Source: Crocinitomicaceae bacterium
Lineage (GTDB): Bacteria; Bacteroidota; Bacteroidia; Flavobacteriales_D; Sanyastnellaceae
Length of the DNA: 8,498 bases
Direction: 5' to 3'
Assembly: GCA_020848015.1 (NCBI GenBank)
Contig: JADLBA010000003.1
Coordinates: 1-8,498 of the forward strand
Made by a program: the position numbers and the translations under genes. The notes beneath the pieces were generated by a model, which was given only the letters and a program-made list of their open reading frames with translations, was not told the origin of the DNA and searched no databases. This document shows, piece by piece, positions 1 to 6,533 of the stretch (the first letter of the stretch is position 1; the number at the start of each line of letters is the position of its first letter).

Positions 1-1
1 C

Positions 2-634
2 AGCATTTCATCTATTGCGGTAGTCAACAATGAAGTTTTTATGAGTGGAATGTTTCAGAAAGCCAACAGTTCATCCTTCAGCTTACTCAAATGGAACGGC
101 ACTACCATCACCGAGGTATTTGCGTTTGGCATTTCGGTTCCTACTGTAGTAAAAATGTTCGTGGTATCTCATCACCTGTTTGCGGAATACACCATACAGG
201 GTTTCCGGCATTTCGGCTACTGGAACGGCTCAGGCTTTACCGGCCTTGGCGATGTGGTCTTGGGGACATCCGGAAGCATTGATGCAGTTACAGAAATGAG
301 CAATATCGTTTATGTCGGCGGAACATTTTCTACTTTCGATGGAGTAACCGTTAATAATATCGCTCAACACGGTGTTGTGGTCGGTATCGAGAATATATTG
401 GAAGAGTCGCCACTTGGCTTCTATCCCAATCCTGCTACCGGATACATTGTACTCGATGCGTCAGACGAGCTGCGCACCATTGCTGTGTATAATGCCCTCG
501 GACAACTGTGTCACCAATATCTGTTGAATGCCGGGGAGTGCTTCCTTTCTCTCGAAGACCTTCAGCCCGGCGCATATATTGTTCGTGCAGTATCGCGGGA
601 AAAAATACAGACGGGAAGAGTCATTATAGAATAA
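2..634 (+). CDS. C-terminal part of a T9SS-secreted beta-repeat protein (5' end outside window)
   Basis: The reading frame is open from the first complete codon of the window (base 2) to the TAA at 632-634, so this is the last 210 residues of a longer protein; the ATG at 41 is internal. The first two thirds hold imperfect repeats of about 45 residues: an I-x-x-V stretch, then a V[FY][MV][SG]G.F-type strand, then a KWNG or YWNG strand. A clear example is VYVGGTFSTFDG near bases 308-343. Repeats like these occur in Bacteroidota beta-propeller-like surface proteins. From about base 413 a type IX sorting domain follows: the FYPNPATG box, a VYNALGQ strand, a LQPGAYIVRA strand and a basic end (GRVIIE). 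Such tails send a protein through T9SS to the surface or medium and are normally removed. No catalytic residues are visible, so the role is unknown. A hairpin begins at the base after the stop. Confidence is high for the T9SS tail and moderate for the propeller fold. Confidence 0.88.
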   Translation, partial: SISSIAVVNNEVFMSGMFQKANSSSFSLLKWNGTTITEVFAFGISVPTVVKMFVVSHHLFAEYTIQGFRHFGYWNGSGFTGLGDVVLGTSGSIDAVTEMSNIVYVGGTFSTFDGVTVNNIAQHGVVVGIENILEESPLGFYPNPATGYIVLDASDELRTIAVYNALGQLCHQYLLNAGECFLSLEDLQPGAYIVRAVSREKIQTGRVIIE

Positions 635-660
635 AGGGAGAGGTCAACAATACCTCCCCT
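635..660 (+). terminator. Hairpin directly after the T9SS gene, probable terminator
   Basis: AGGGAGAGGT (635-644) pairs with ACCTCCCCT (652-660) over 9 base pairs with one bulged A, around a 7-base loop. It starts at the base after the stop codon, where an intrinsic terminator is expected. No good T-run follows, so it could instead be a 3'-end stabilising hairpin. A second small stem lies downstream (720-724 with 730-734). The next gene is convergent and ends at 810, so transcription from the left should stop in this gap. Confidence 0.5.
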
Positions 661-809
661 CCTCATTTCAAATGTAATCCACAGAAGCAAAATAAGCGCT
701 TCACTCACCGGGTTGGAATACCCTGATTGAGGGTTCTTGCTCGATATCAATTCGTTCGTTATTGCACCAAAACTGTTGCCATCTCAAGAGCACCCGTAAC
801 ATTTTTTTA

Positions 810-1751
810 TCATTTCTCAATTATCTGTTCTCCTGCTTTCTGATAGTATCGCACATAATCTACCTCGAGGGCATTGGGAAAAGAGTTGGTTTCATCTGGG
901 CGAGCATCTCCATTTTGAACCGCAAGATCAATGATGATATTCATCGGTGAACGGGGAAAAACATTTTCCTTCCCACCGTCTTTCACTTCATCGCATCCAC
1001 TTTTCCTTCCCTTCATTTTTTTGAAACGATACTGCGTACGCATTAGTTTCCCATCGGTGTACCATTGAATTTTGCACTCATCCCAAATTACGCTGAAGGT
1101 ATGGAACCCATCGGAGTAATCAGTCCCCGGAAGAGAAGCTAAACCTGACATTCCCCCGCGATAATGCACGGTCATGTTTTGAATGCGTGAAAGTTTTTTC
1201 GGAGAAAAAAGTCCAAACACATTTGATTGATTCCAGAATTCAAAAACATCAATTTCATTGTTTGTGCCATCTGACTCACCATACATCCAGAAAGCCGGCC
1301 ACATCCCCTTCCCTTTCGGTAGTTTGCAACGTATTTCGTACAGTCCATAATGGAAGAGTTCGCGGCTGTCAATTTCGCCGGAGGAGAAATAATAGTTTCC
1401 CTTCATTTCCTTCATTCCGTCTTTGATCCAGATGCTAAATGGTTTGTTCAGCATCGTATCTTTCCTTACCTGGAACTTTGCAATTCCGTCGCTCACAATA
1501 ATATTTCGCGGATCATACCACTGTTCAGATGCCTGCTGCATAGGATCACGTGGGACACCCTCCACTATCTTCCATTTTGATTCATCAATCATTTCTCCGC
1601 TAAACTCATCGAAGAAAACTAAGTCCCACATTTCCCTGATACCACCATTGGTAATAGTAAGAGTATCATAGTGCGGTTGAGCAGTGGAAGCAACAGTAAA
1701 CAATAGTGCAGCAGTAAAATGAAGGAGTGATAAACGACACGGTTTCATCAT
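810..1751 (-). CDS. Secreted glycoside hydrolase family 16 protein with intact active site
   Basis: A 313-residue protein read leftwards. Residues 1-24 look like a Sec signal peptide: K3 and R6, a hydrophobic core HFTAALLFTVAS, and a cleavage site near STA|Q. The rest fits the GH16 beta-jelly-roll: FFDEFSG (47-52) and SKW (58-60) at the front, GLYEIRCKLP (136-145), the substrate-cleft strand MWPAFWMYGE (150-159), and VDYVRYYQ at the C-terminus. The catalytic signature is EIDVFE, with E166 as nucleophile, D168 as helper and E171 as acid/base, so a retaining endo-beta-glycanase is expected. Family targets include laminarin, mixed-linkage glucan, agar and carrageenan; which one applies here cannot be read from the sequence. 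There is no T9SS tail and no lipobox, so the product is probably periplasmic or exported without cell-surface anchoring. The gene begins ATG ATG; either could be the start, and no strong Shine-Dalgarno is visible. It diverges from gmhA across 83 bases. Length is normal for a single-domain GH16. Confidence 0.9.
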   Translation of the reverse strand: MMKPCRLSLLHFTAALLFTVASTAQPHYDTLTITNGGIREMWDLVFFDEFSGEMIDESKWKIVEGVPRDPMQQASEQWYDPRNIIVSDGIAKFQVRKDTMLNKPFSIWIKDGMKEMKGNYYFSSGEIDSRELFHYGLYEIRCKLPKGKGMWPAFWMYGESDGTNNEIDVFEFWNQSNVFGLFSPKKLSRIQNMTVHYRGGMSGLASLPGTDYSDGFHTFSVIWDECKIQWYTDGKLMRTQYRFKKMKGRKSGCDEVKDGGKENVFPRSPMNIIIDLAVQNGDARPDETNSFPNALEVDYVRYYQKAGEQIIEK

Positions 1752-1834
1752 AGGTCAATCAAAATAATAGAATATTCTTCAATTTTTCACAATATTCGCG
1801 GAAATATAGAGTGTATTCTCATTGGGCAAGGTAC
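1752..1834. promoter_or_regulatory. Divergent promoter region between the GH16 gene and gmhA, with AATATTC direct repeats
   Basis: This 83-base, AT-rich gap must hold the promoters of both divergent genes. AATATTC occurs at 1771-1777 and again at 1791-1797, exactly 20 bases apart, about two helical turns. The first copy lies in the palindrome GAATATTC (1770-1777). A degenerate copy, TGTATTC, sits at 1812-1818. On the minus strand TTATTTTG resembles the Bacteroidota -7 box (TAnnTTTG) with one mismatch, but it lies only 8 bases from the GH16 ATG, so I do not call it. AAGG at 1828-1831 could serve as a close ribosome-binding site for gmhA. The regulatory role of the repeats is inferred. Confidence 0.3.
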
Positions 1835-2404
1835 ATGAAACTAATACGACAACATTTCGAAGAAGCGCATTCTCTCCTTTCAGCGTTGCTGAATGATGAA
1901 CCTTTTTTTACCTCGATTCAGAAAGCCGGTCACCAGATGGCCAATGCAGTTCAATCGGGCAAAAAGATCATTTCGTGCGGAAACGGGGGCAGTATGTGCG
2001 ATGCTATGCATTTTGCCGAAGAACTAACCGGTCGCTATCGCAATGACCGTCGTCCGCTTCCTGCTATAAGTATTTCCGACCCATCGCATATTACCTGTGT
2101 CGGTAACGATTACGGCTTTCAGTACATTTTTTCCCGATTTGTTGAAGGGCTGGGAAATGAAGGCGATATTCTCTTCGCAATCAGCACCAGCGGTAATTCG
2201 GCCAACATAATTGAAGCGGCATTAGCAGCGAAAAAAAAGGGAATGTTGGTCATCGGCCTTACCGGCAAAGACGGTGGAAAACTTTCAGGGTTATGCAATA
2301 CAGAGGTGCGCACCTCTTGGCAGGGCTATGCAGATCGGATACAAGAAGTGCATATCAAGGTAATCCACGCTTTAATTGATCATATAGAAAATATGAATCG
2401 TTGA
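1835..2404 (+). CDS. gmhA: D-sedoheptulose-7-phosphate isomerase (phosphoheptose isomerase)
   Basis: A single-domain SIS protein that converts sedoheptulose 7-phosphate to D-glycero-D-manno-heptose 7-phosphate, the first step towards activated heptose for LPS core or other surface glycans. It acts in the cytoplasm, normally as a tetramer. It aligns along its length with E. coli GmhA: SCGNGGS (47-53), [15 protein letters not shown] (55-69), the SIS phosphate-binding STSGNSAN (117-124), LTGKDGGK (142-149) and [14 protein letters not shown] (165-178). The zinc and catalytic residues are all present as H59, E63, Q170 and H178, matching H61, E65, Q172 and H180 of the E. coli enzyme. I chose the ATG at 1835 (189 residues) because it matches the E. 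coli N-terminus and has AAGG just upstream. An in-frame GTG at 1811 would add eight residues (starting MYSHWARY) without a counterpart. No other heptose gene (hldE, gmhB, hldD) lies nearby, so the gene is separated from its pathway here. Confidence 0.95.
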   Translation: MKLIRQHFEEAHSLLSALLNDEPFFTSIQKAGHQMANAVQSGKKIISCGNGGSMCDAMHFAEELTGRYRNDRRPLPAISISDPSHITCVGNDYGFQYIFSRFVEGLGNEGDILFAISTSGNSANIIEAALAAKKKGMLVIGLTGKDGGKLSGLCNTEVRTSWQGYADRIQEVHIKVIHALIDHIENMNR

Positions 2405-2498
2405 AATTCTTTCCCTGATCATTTTCATACTGTTTTATGCCATAACATCCTCTTTCTTTCCGGATAGATCATCAGTTGCTTTGTAATAAAAACAACGC

Positions 2499-4037
2499 AT
2501 GCTCGTAAAAACATTTGGCAGCGCAGTGTTCGGAGTTAGTGCCGCGACGATCACAATTGAAGTCAATGTGGACAAAGGAGCGCAGGTAGCCATTGTAGGC
2601 CTTCCGGATGCGGCAGTAAAAGAAGCTCAACAGCGCATCAAAGCCGCACTCACTAACAGTGGCTACAAGACACCTGTGCGAAACGTAACAGTGAATCTCG
2701 CGCCGGCAGATATCCGCAAAGAAGGTTCGGCTTACGACCTTCCGCTGGCTCTCGGCATACTTGCCGCAACAGAGCAGATGCCCAGCGAACAACTCGGAGA
2801 ATACATCATCATGGGGGAGCTTTCGCTGGATGGAGGTTTGCGACCGATCAAGGGAGCATTACCCATCGCTATCCAGGCATTGAAAGAAGGATTCAAGGGA
2901 ATGTTCATCCCGGCACAGAATGCACGTGAGGCGGCAATAGTAAGTGGTATTGATGTCTATGGTGTGGGGCATATTCGCGAAGTGATCGGATTTTTTAGTG
3001 GAGAAAAAAAGCCGCAGAAAGAAAGCATCAATATCGGCGAAGAATTCATGCGGCGATTTGATCATTTTACAGTTGATTTCAACGACGTGAAAGGTCAGGA
3101 AAACATCAAGCGCGCATTCGAAATTGCCGCTGCCGGGGGTCATAATGTAATCCTGATCGGCCCACCAGGTGCAGGAAAAACGATGCTTGCCAAAAGACTC
3201 CCCACAATACTTCCTCCACTCACATTGAACGAGGCACTCGAAACGACCAAGATTCACAGCGTTGCCGGAAAACTTAGGCGCGGCGATGCACTGATTTCTG
3301 CACGGCCATTCCGTTCACCCCATCACACTATTTCAGATGTTGCATTGGTAGGCGGCGGGAGCTTTCCACAACCGGGAGAAATTTCACTTTCGCACAACGG
3401 TGTTCTTTTTTTAGATGAATTGCCGGAATTCAAACGTACAGTGCTCGAAGTGATGAGGCAACCTTTGGAAGATCGCGTAGTAACCATTTCGAGAAGTAAA
3501 TTTTCTATTGATTATCCCGCCAGTTTTATGTTAGTAGCAAGCATGAACCCATGCCCCTGCGGTTTTTACAATCATCCTGAAAAAGAATGTGTATGCGGTC
3601 CGGGTGTAGTACAGAAGTACCTGAATAAAGTCAGTGGACCATTGCTCGACAGGATAGATATTCATATTGAAGTCACACCTGTAAGTTACGATCAGTTATC
3701 GGAAAAAAGAAAAAGCGAAAACAGCATGGTCATTCGTGAGCGTGTGATGGCTGCGCGAAAAATCCAGGAAATCCGATACAGCGAAAGAAGGGACATACAC
3801 TGCAATGCACAGATGGACAGCAAGCTGCTGAAAGAATTATGCGTGATAGATGAGGCAGGAAATCAGCTCCTCAAAACCGCAATGAACCGGTTAAAACTCA
3901 GTGCGCGCGCGTATGATCGCATTTTGAAAGTTGCGCGAACGATCGCGGATCTGTCGGCGAGTGAGGACATACGAACGGAACATTTGGCAGAGGCGATACA
4001 GTTCAGGAGTTTAGACAGGGAGAATTGGGCTGGGTGA
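2499..4037 (+). CDS. comM: YifB/ComM family Mg-chelatase-like AAA+ ATPase
   Basis: A 512-residue protein of full family length. In naturally transformable bacteria ComM is a hexameric helicase that drives branch migration during uptake-dependent recombination; the family is also found widely outside known competent species. The N-terminal ChlI-type (Lon-protease-like fold) domain covers about residues 1-170, with the family signature VGLPDAAVKEAQQR (33-46). The AAA+ Mg-chelatase domain follows: Walker A GPPGAGKT (221-228), FRSPHHTISD just before the Walker B region, Walker B VLFLDE (302-307), the cysteine cluster C352, C354, C364 and C366 typical of YifB proteins, and an arginine-containing LLDRIDIH (382-389). 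The C-terminal helical domain with LKLSARAYDRILKVARTIAD closes the protein. The ATG at 2499 begins MLVKTFGSAV, the usual start of the family. The gene is separated from gmhA by 94 bases without a clear terminator. It seems intact, and the transposase remnant begins just past its stop. Confidence 0.95.
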   Translation: MLVKTFGSAVFGVSAATITIEVNVDKGAQVAIVGLPDAAVKEAQQRIKAALTNSGYKTPVRNVTVNLAPADIRKEGSAYDLPLALGILAATEQMPSEQLGEYIIMGELSLDGGLRPIKGALPIAIQALKEGFKGMFIPAQNAREAAIVSGIDVYGVGHIREVIGFFSGEKKPQKESINIGEEFMRRFDHFTVDFNDVKGQENIKRAFEIAAAGGHNVILIGPPGAGKTMLAKRLPTILPPLTLNEALETTKIHSVAGKLRRGDALISARPFRSPHHTISDVALVGGGSFPQPGEISLSHNGVLFLDELPEFKRTVLEVMRQPLEDRVVTISRSKFSIDYPASFMLVASMNPCPCGFYNHPEKECVCGPGVVQKYLNKVSGPLLDRIDIHIEVTPVSYDQLSEKRKSENSMVIRERVMAARKIQEIRYSERRDIHCNAQMDSKLLKELCVIDEAGNQLLKTAMNRLKLSARAYDRILKVARTIADLSASEDIRTEHLAEAIQFRSLDRENWAG

Positions 4038-4039
4038 AA

Positions 4040-4192
4040 ATGAGGAATAAATTTCAGAATAAATATCGCATTTCGTCAGCACGTCTTCAAAAATGGGATT
4101 ACGGATCAAACGGTGTATACTTCATAACTATCTGCACAGGTGAAAGGGAACATTTTTTTGGCCTAGTTTCGGAAGAGGAGATGATAAGGTAG
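4040..4192 (+). pseudogene. Truncated REP-associated tyrosine transposase (RAYT, IS200-like), N-terminal remnant
   Basis: An ATG two bases after the comM stop opens 50 codons ending in TAG (4190-4192). The peptide begins MRNKFQNKYR and continues with SARLQKWDYG, then VYFITICTGEREHFFG (residues 26-41). This is the typical N-terminus of Bacteroidota RAYT/TnpA-REP proteins, HUH single-strand transposases of the Y1_Tnp (IS200-like) family. Complete members are usually around 150-200 residues. The HUH histidine motif and the catalytic tyrosine lie further downstream in intact proteins and are absent here. No frame in the following 200 bases resumes the family sequence as far as I can see, so this looks like a deletion or insertion scar rather than a simple frameshift. 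No REP-like hairpins were found beside it. It is not expected to be active. Confidence 0.75.
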
Positions 4193-4394
4193 AAAATCAG
4201 TTGAAAATTTGGAGGTCATCCGCGCTTATTAAAAAATGCATATATAAATCTACTAATGGAAGTACCTATTCAAGATCTTTTTCACTTTCCATGTTTAATT
4301 ATTAACACCCACATTACTGAATTTTATTTTGCGTAATGTTGTGTAGTTCTTTTGACTGCATAGAAATATTTATGGTTTATTAAATTCCATTAAA
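4193..4394. other. AT-rich intergenic region between the transposase remnant and the GH16-like gene
   Basis: No gene is visible in these 202 bases. Sampled lines are 23-28% GC against about 50% in comM. The promoter of the downstream three-gene cluster should lie here. TTCTTTTG in the stretch ending near 4355 matches the Bacteroidota -7 consensus TAnnTTTG at all but one position, but I found no TTG box at the usual distance, so I do not call a promoter. Confidence 0.4.
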
Positions 4395-5489
4395 ATGAAG
4401 GTTATTATCATGAATAATTACCCGAAATTATTCCGCTTCGTAGTCTTATCCGTGACATTAGGGGTTGGAGGATCTTTTGATAGTCTCCACGGTCAAATTG
4501 CTCCTACTAATGATCCCAATTGGAATCTTGAGACCGCTTTGAGTGATGAATTTAATGACGCTTCGCTCGATATCACAAAGTGGGAACATTTAACCTGTTC
4601 CAATTGCTGTCCATGGGGTGGTGACGATGGATTTATTGCTGCAAATTCTTACTTGCAAAATGGAACGCTCCTTCTCAGATGCACAGGGGCCTCAAGCTGC
4701 GGGTATGTTAGCACTGGTGGGGTCAGAACCATTAATGAGAACTACGATTATGGATATATGGAAATGCGGGCAATTTTCCCAGGATTTCTTGACGCATTCA
4801 ATGTACCTCATGCCGATAAATTCTGGCCCGCCTTTTGGACCTATGAAGGTGACGGCATACATTATCCTGCGTGTACAATTAATCATGATGAAATTGACAT
4901 TGTAGATGTTTGTTGCTGCCAATACAGCGACGGAAGTACATACGGAGCTGGTGCTTGGGACGATGGCACTCCTGCCACCAATTGTGCCGGCGCTACATCT
5001 GTAGACTGGAAGTCTAACTCGCCGGGCTATCTTTTTGCAGGTTATCACAAGTATGCCGTAGAATGGAATACTGACCGAATGATTTTTTATTTTGACGATA
5101 TTCCATGGTATACAGTTTATAAGACTGTAAGCATGGATCCAATGAAGGCCGTTATCGATTTACAAATAGAAAATCCAGATGGAGATCCCGGTGGATGTGA
5201 TTTTCATCCAAGCACTCCATTCCCACAGTATATGACGATTGACTATTTCAGGTACTATACCCTTGATCTTGACTGCTCAACTGATGCCGTAATTGCTAAT
5301 AATTCCCAATTAGGTACTTTCAATTATGCCGTGAAGAATAGTGTGACAGTTGGAAATGGTACAAGTTCAATTACAATGAATGCGCTCCCAACGTATACCC
5401 TTCGCGCAACTGATGAAATCATCTTCACCTCAGACATAACAGTTCCATTAGGGACAGAGCTTAACTCTATAATCACTCCATGTAATTAA
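4395..5489 (+). CDS. Exported GH16-like protein with altered active site (EIDIVD) and short C-terminal beta domain
   Basis: A 364-residue protein, probably secreted. The N-terminus has K11 and R14, then the hydrophobic FVVLSVTLGVGG and a likely signal-peptide end near HGQ (32-34). M6 (base 4410) is an equally good start. Residues about 42-288 fit the GH16 jelly-roll: LSDEFND (49-55), ITKW (60-63), YGYMEMRAIFPG (119-130), KFWPAFWTYEG (142-152) and IDYFRYY (282-288). The family active site E-[IL]-D-x-x-E here reads E166-I-D168-I-V-D171, so aspartate replaces the acid/base glutamate. It may be slow, altered or purely sugar-binding. Thirteen cysteines are present, including CC at 71-72 and CCC at 173-175 just after the active site, which suggests disulfides or metal binding. 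After C294 a 70-residue beta-rich tail ends in P-C-N; it resembles the short 'coat-hanger' C-terminal domains of Bacteroidota exported proteins ending Cys-X, but I cannot confirm this. It is the first gene of a likely operon, with 18 bases to the next. Substrate is unknown. Confidence 0.85.
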   Translation: MKVIIMNNYPKLFRFVVLSVTLGVGGSFDSLHGQIAPTNDPNWNLETALSDEFNDASLDITKWEHLTCSNCCPWGGDDGFIAANSYLQNGTLLLRCTGASSCGYVSTGGVRTINENYDYGYMEMRAIFPGFLDAFNVPHADKFWPAFWTYEGDGIHYPACTINHDEIDIVDVCCCQYSDGSTYGAGAWDDGTPATNCAGATSVDWKSNSPGYLFAGYHKYAVEWNTDRMIFYFDDIPWYTVYKTVSMDPMKAVIDLQIENPDGDPGGCDFHPSTPFPQYMTIDYFRYYTLDLDCSTDAVIANNSQLGTFNYAVKNSVTVGNGTSSITMNALPTYTLRATDEIIFTSDITVPLGTELNSIITPCN

Positions 5490-5507
5490 CCTTATTAATG
5501 AACTAAC

Positions 5508-6533
5508 ATGAAAAAGCTCATATTCCTTTTTATCTTGGCGACTCTCCACAGCCTACTATCCATTGCCCAATTCAAAGTTAAAACTAATGGAACGGTTAAA
5601 ATCGGCTCTGGTTCTGGGCTTCCTGATGCCGGAGATCTTCAGGTTGTCCAAAGTTCAAATGCGAATTTGCGTGTCTTTTCGACCTCAGCAAGTCCCGCAA
5701 GACTTTGGGCATTGAATTCATTGGGTTCCTATGGTATCGGGGTTGATGATACGGGAGTCGGTCGAATTTTCTACAATATAAATTCCACTCCAACTAATCT
5801 TATTTCATTTAACAGTAGCGGCTATGTTGGTATTGGAGCAAACCCCTCAGGCACCTATAAACTTTACTTAAGTGGTAGTGCGTATTGCACCGGAACATGG
5901 AGTTCTTCTGACAAAAGGCTGAAGAACGATATTAAGCCAATACATAGTGCGCTCTCTGATGTACTGCGACTAAAGGGTGTGTCATTTCTATACACAAAAA
6001 AAGAGTTTAACGTAATTTCGCCAGATTCATCTATAAAAAGATCTTACGGTTTCATAGCTCAGGATGTGAATGAAATTCTTCCAGATTTGGTGAGACAATC
6101 AGATGACTCCTTGGGCACGTTGGCCATAAATTATGATGGTGTTATTCCGCTCCTGGTTGAGGCATTAAAGGAACAACAGAGGATGATTGAAGAATTAAAG
6201 AAAAAGGTTGAAAATACCTCTGGATTAATTGGTAATTCCTCAAATGAGGATAGCAAACTCTCTTCAAAAAATGAAGTTAAATTGTATCAAAATTTCCCTA
6301 ACCCATTTTCCATCGAAACCGTAATTAAATATCATATCCCTGATGATCGCAGTTCTGCTTCAATCGTTATCTATAATATGAGCGGAAAGGAAATAAAAGC
6401 CTTTAAAAACTTACCGAAAGGAGAATCACAAGTTAAAATTAATGGTGCGGAACTAAATTCTGGTGTATATGTATACACTCTTATTCTTGAAGGACAAGTC
6501 ATTGATACAAAACAGATGATACTGACGGAGTGA
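5508..6533 (+). CDS. Exported fibre-like protein with peptidase S74 chaperone domain and T9SS sorting domain
   Basis: A 341-residue protein with four parts. Residues 1-20 are a signal peptide (KK, then LIFLFILATLHSLLS, cleavage near IA|Q21). Residues about 21-130 are Gly/Ser/Asn-rich beta repeats resembling tail-fibre shafts (GTVKIGSG, GYVGIGANPSG). Residues about 132-236 are an S74 intramolecular chaperone domain, as in phage endosialidase tails: SSDKRLKND (133-141), YGFIAQDVNEILPDLV, LAINYDGVIPLLVEALKEQQ and a terminal coiled coil (to about 236). These domains assemble trimers and often cut themselves at the Ser of the S-D-x-R-L-K motif, here S134. Residues 259-341 are a type IX sorting domain: LYQNFPNPF (259-267), VIYNMSGKEIKAF, LNSGVYVYTL. 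The protein is thus predicted to be a trimeric surface or released fibre. Placing a self-cleaving chaperone before the sorting tail is odd, because cleavage would part the fibre from its export signal. It overlaps the next gene by 4 bases. The phage-like domain does not mean prophage: S74 proteins are common in Bacteroidota. Confidence 0.85.
   Translation: MKKLIFLFILATLHSLLSIAQFKVKTNGTVKIGSGSGLPDAGDLQVVQSSNANLRVFSTSASPARLWALNSLGSYGIGVDDTGVGRIFYNINSTPTNLISFNSSGYVGIGANPSGTYKLYLSGSAYCTGTWSSSDKRLKNDIKPIHSALSDVLRLKGVSFLYTKKEFNVISPDSSIKRSYGFIAQDVNEILPDLVRQSDDSLGTLAINYDGVIPLLVEALKEQQRMIEELKKKVENTSGLIGNSSNEDSKLSSKNEVKLYQNFPNPFSIETVIKYHIPDDRSSASIVIYNMSGKEIKAFKNLPKGESQVKINGAELNSGVYVYTLILEGQVIDTKQMILTE

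Noticed and set aside
1350..1580. Plus-strand open frames across the GH16 gene (1187-1671)
   Set aside because: They lie antisense to a gene with clear GH16 motifs and have no recognisable domain; they are shadows.
1811..1834. GTG at 1811 as the gmhA start
   Set aside because: It would add eight residues with no counterpart in E. coli GmhA; the ATG at 1835 aligns with the known N-terminus and has AAGG just upstream.
2476..2483. TTGCTTTG upstream of comM as a Bacteroidota -7 box
   Set aside because: It differs from TAnnTTTG at one position and no TTG box lies about 20 bases upstream, so support is too weak.
2859..3257. 132-codon minus-strand frame inside comM
   Set aside because: It is antisense to the conserved ChlI and Walker A regions of comM and shows no domain of its own.
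4040..4394. Complete IS200/IS605-type insertion sequence
   Set aside because: Only the first 50 codons of the transposase are recognisable, the catalytic HUH and Tyr parts are missing, and no end hairpins are evident.
5508..6533. Prophage, because of the tail-fibre-like S74 domain
   Set aside because: There are no capsid, portal, tail, integrase or lysis genes, and the protein has a signal peptide and a T9SS domain, which fit a bacterial surface protein.
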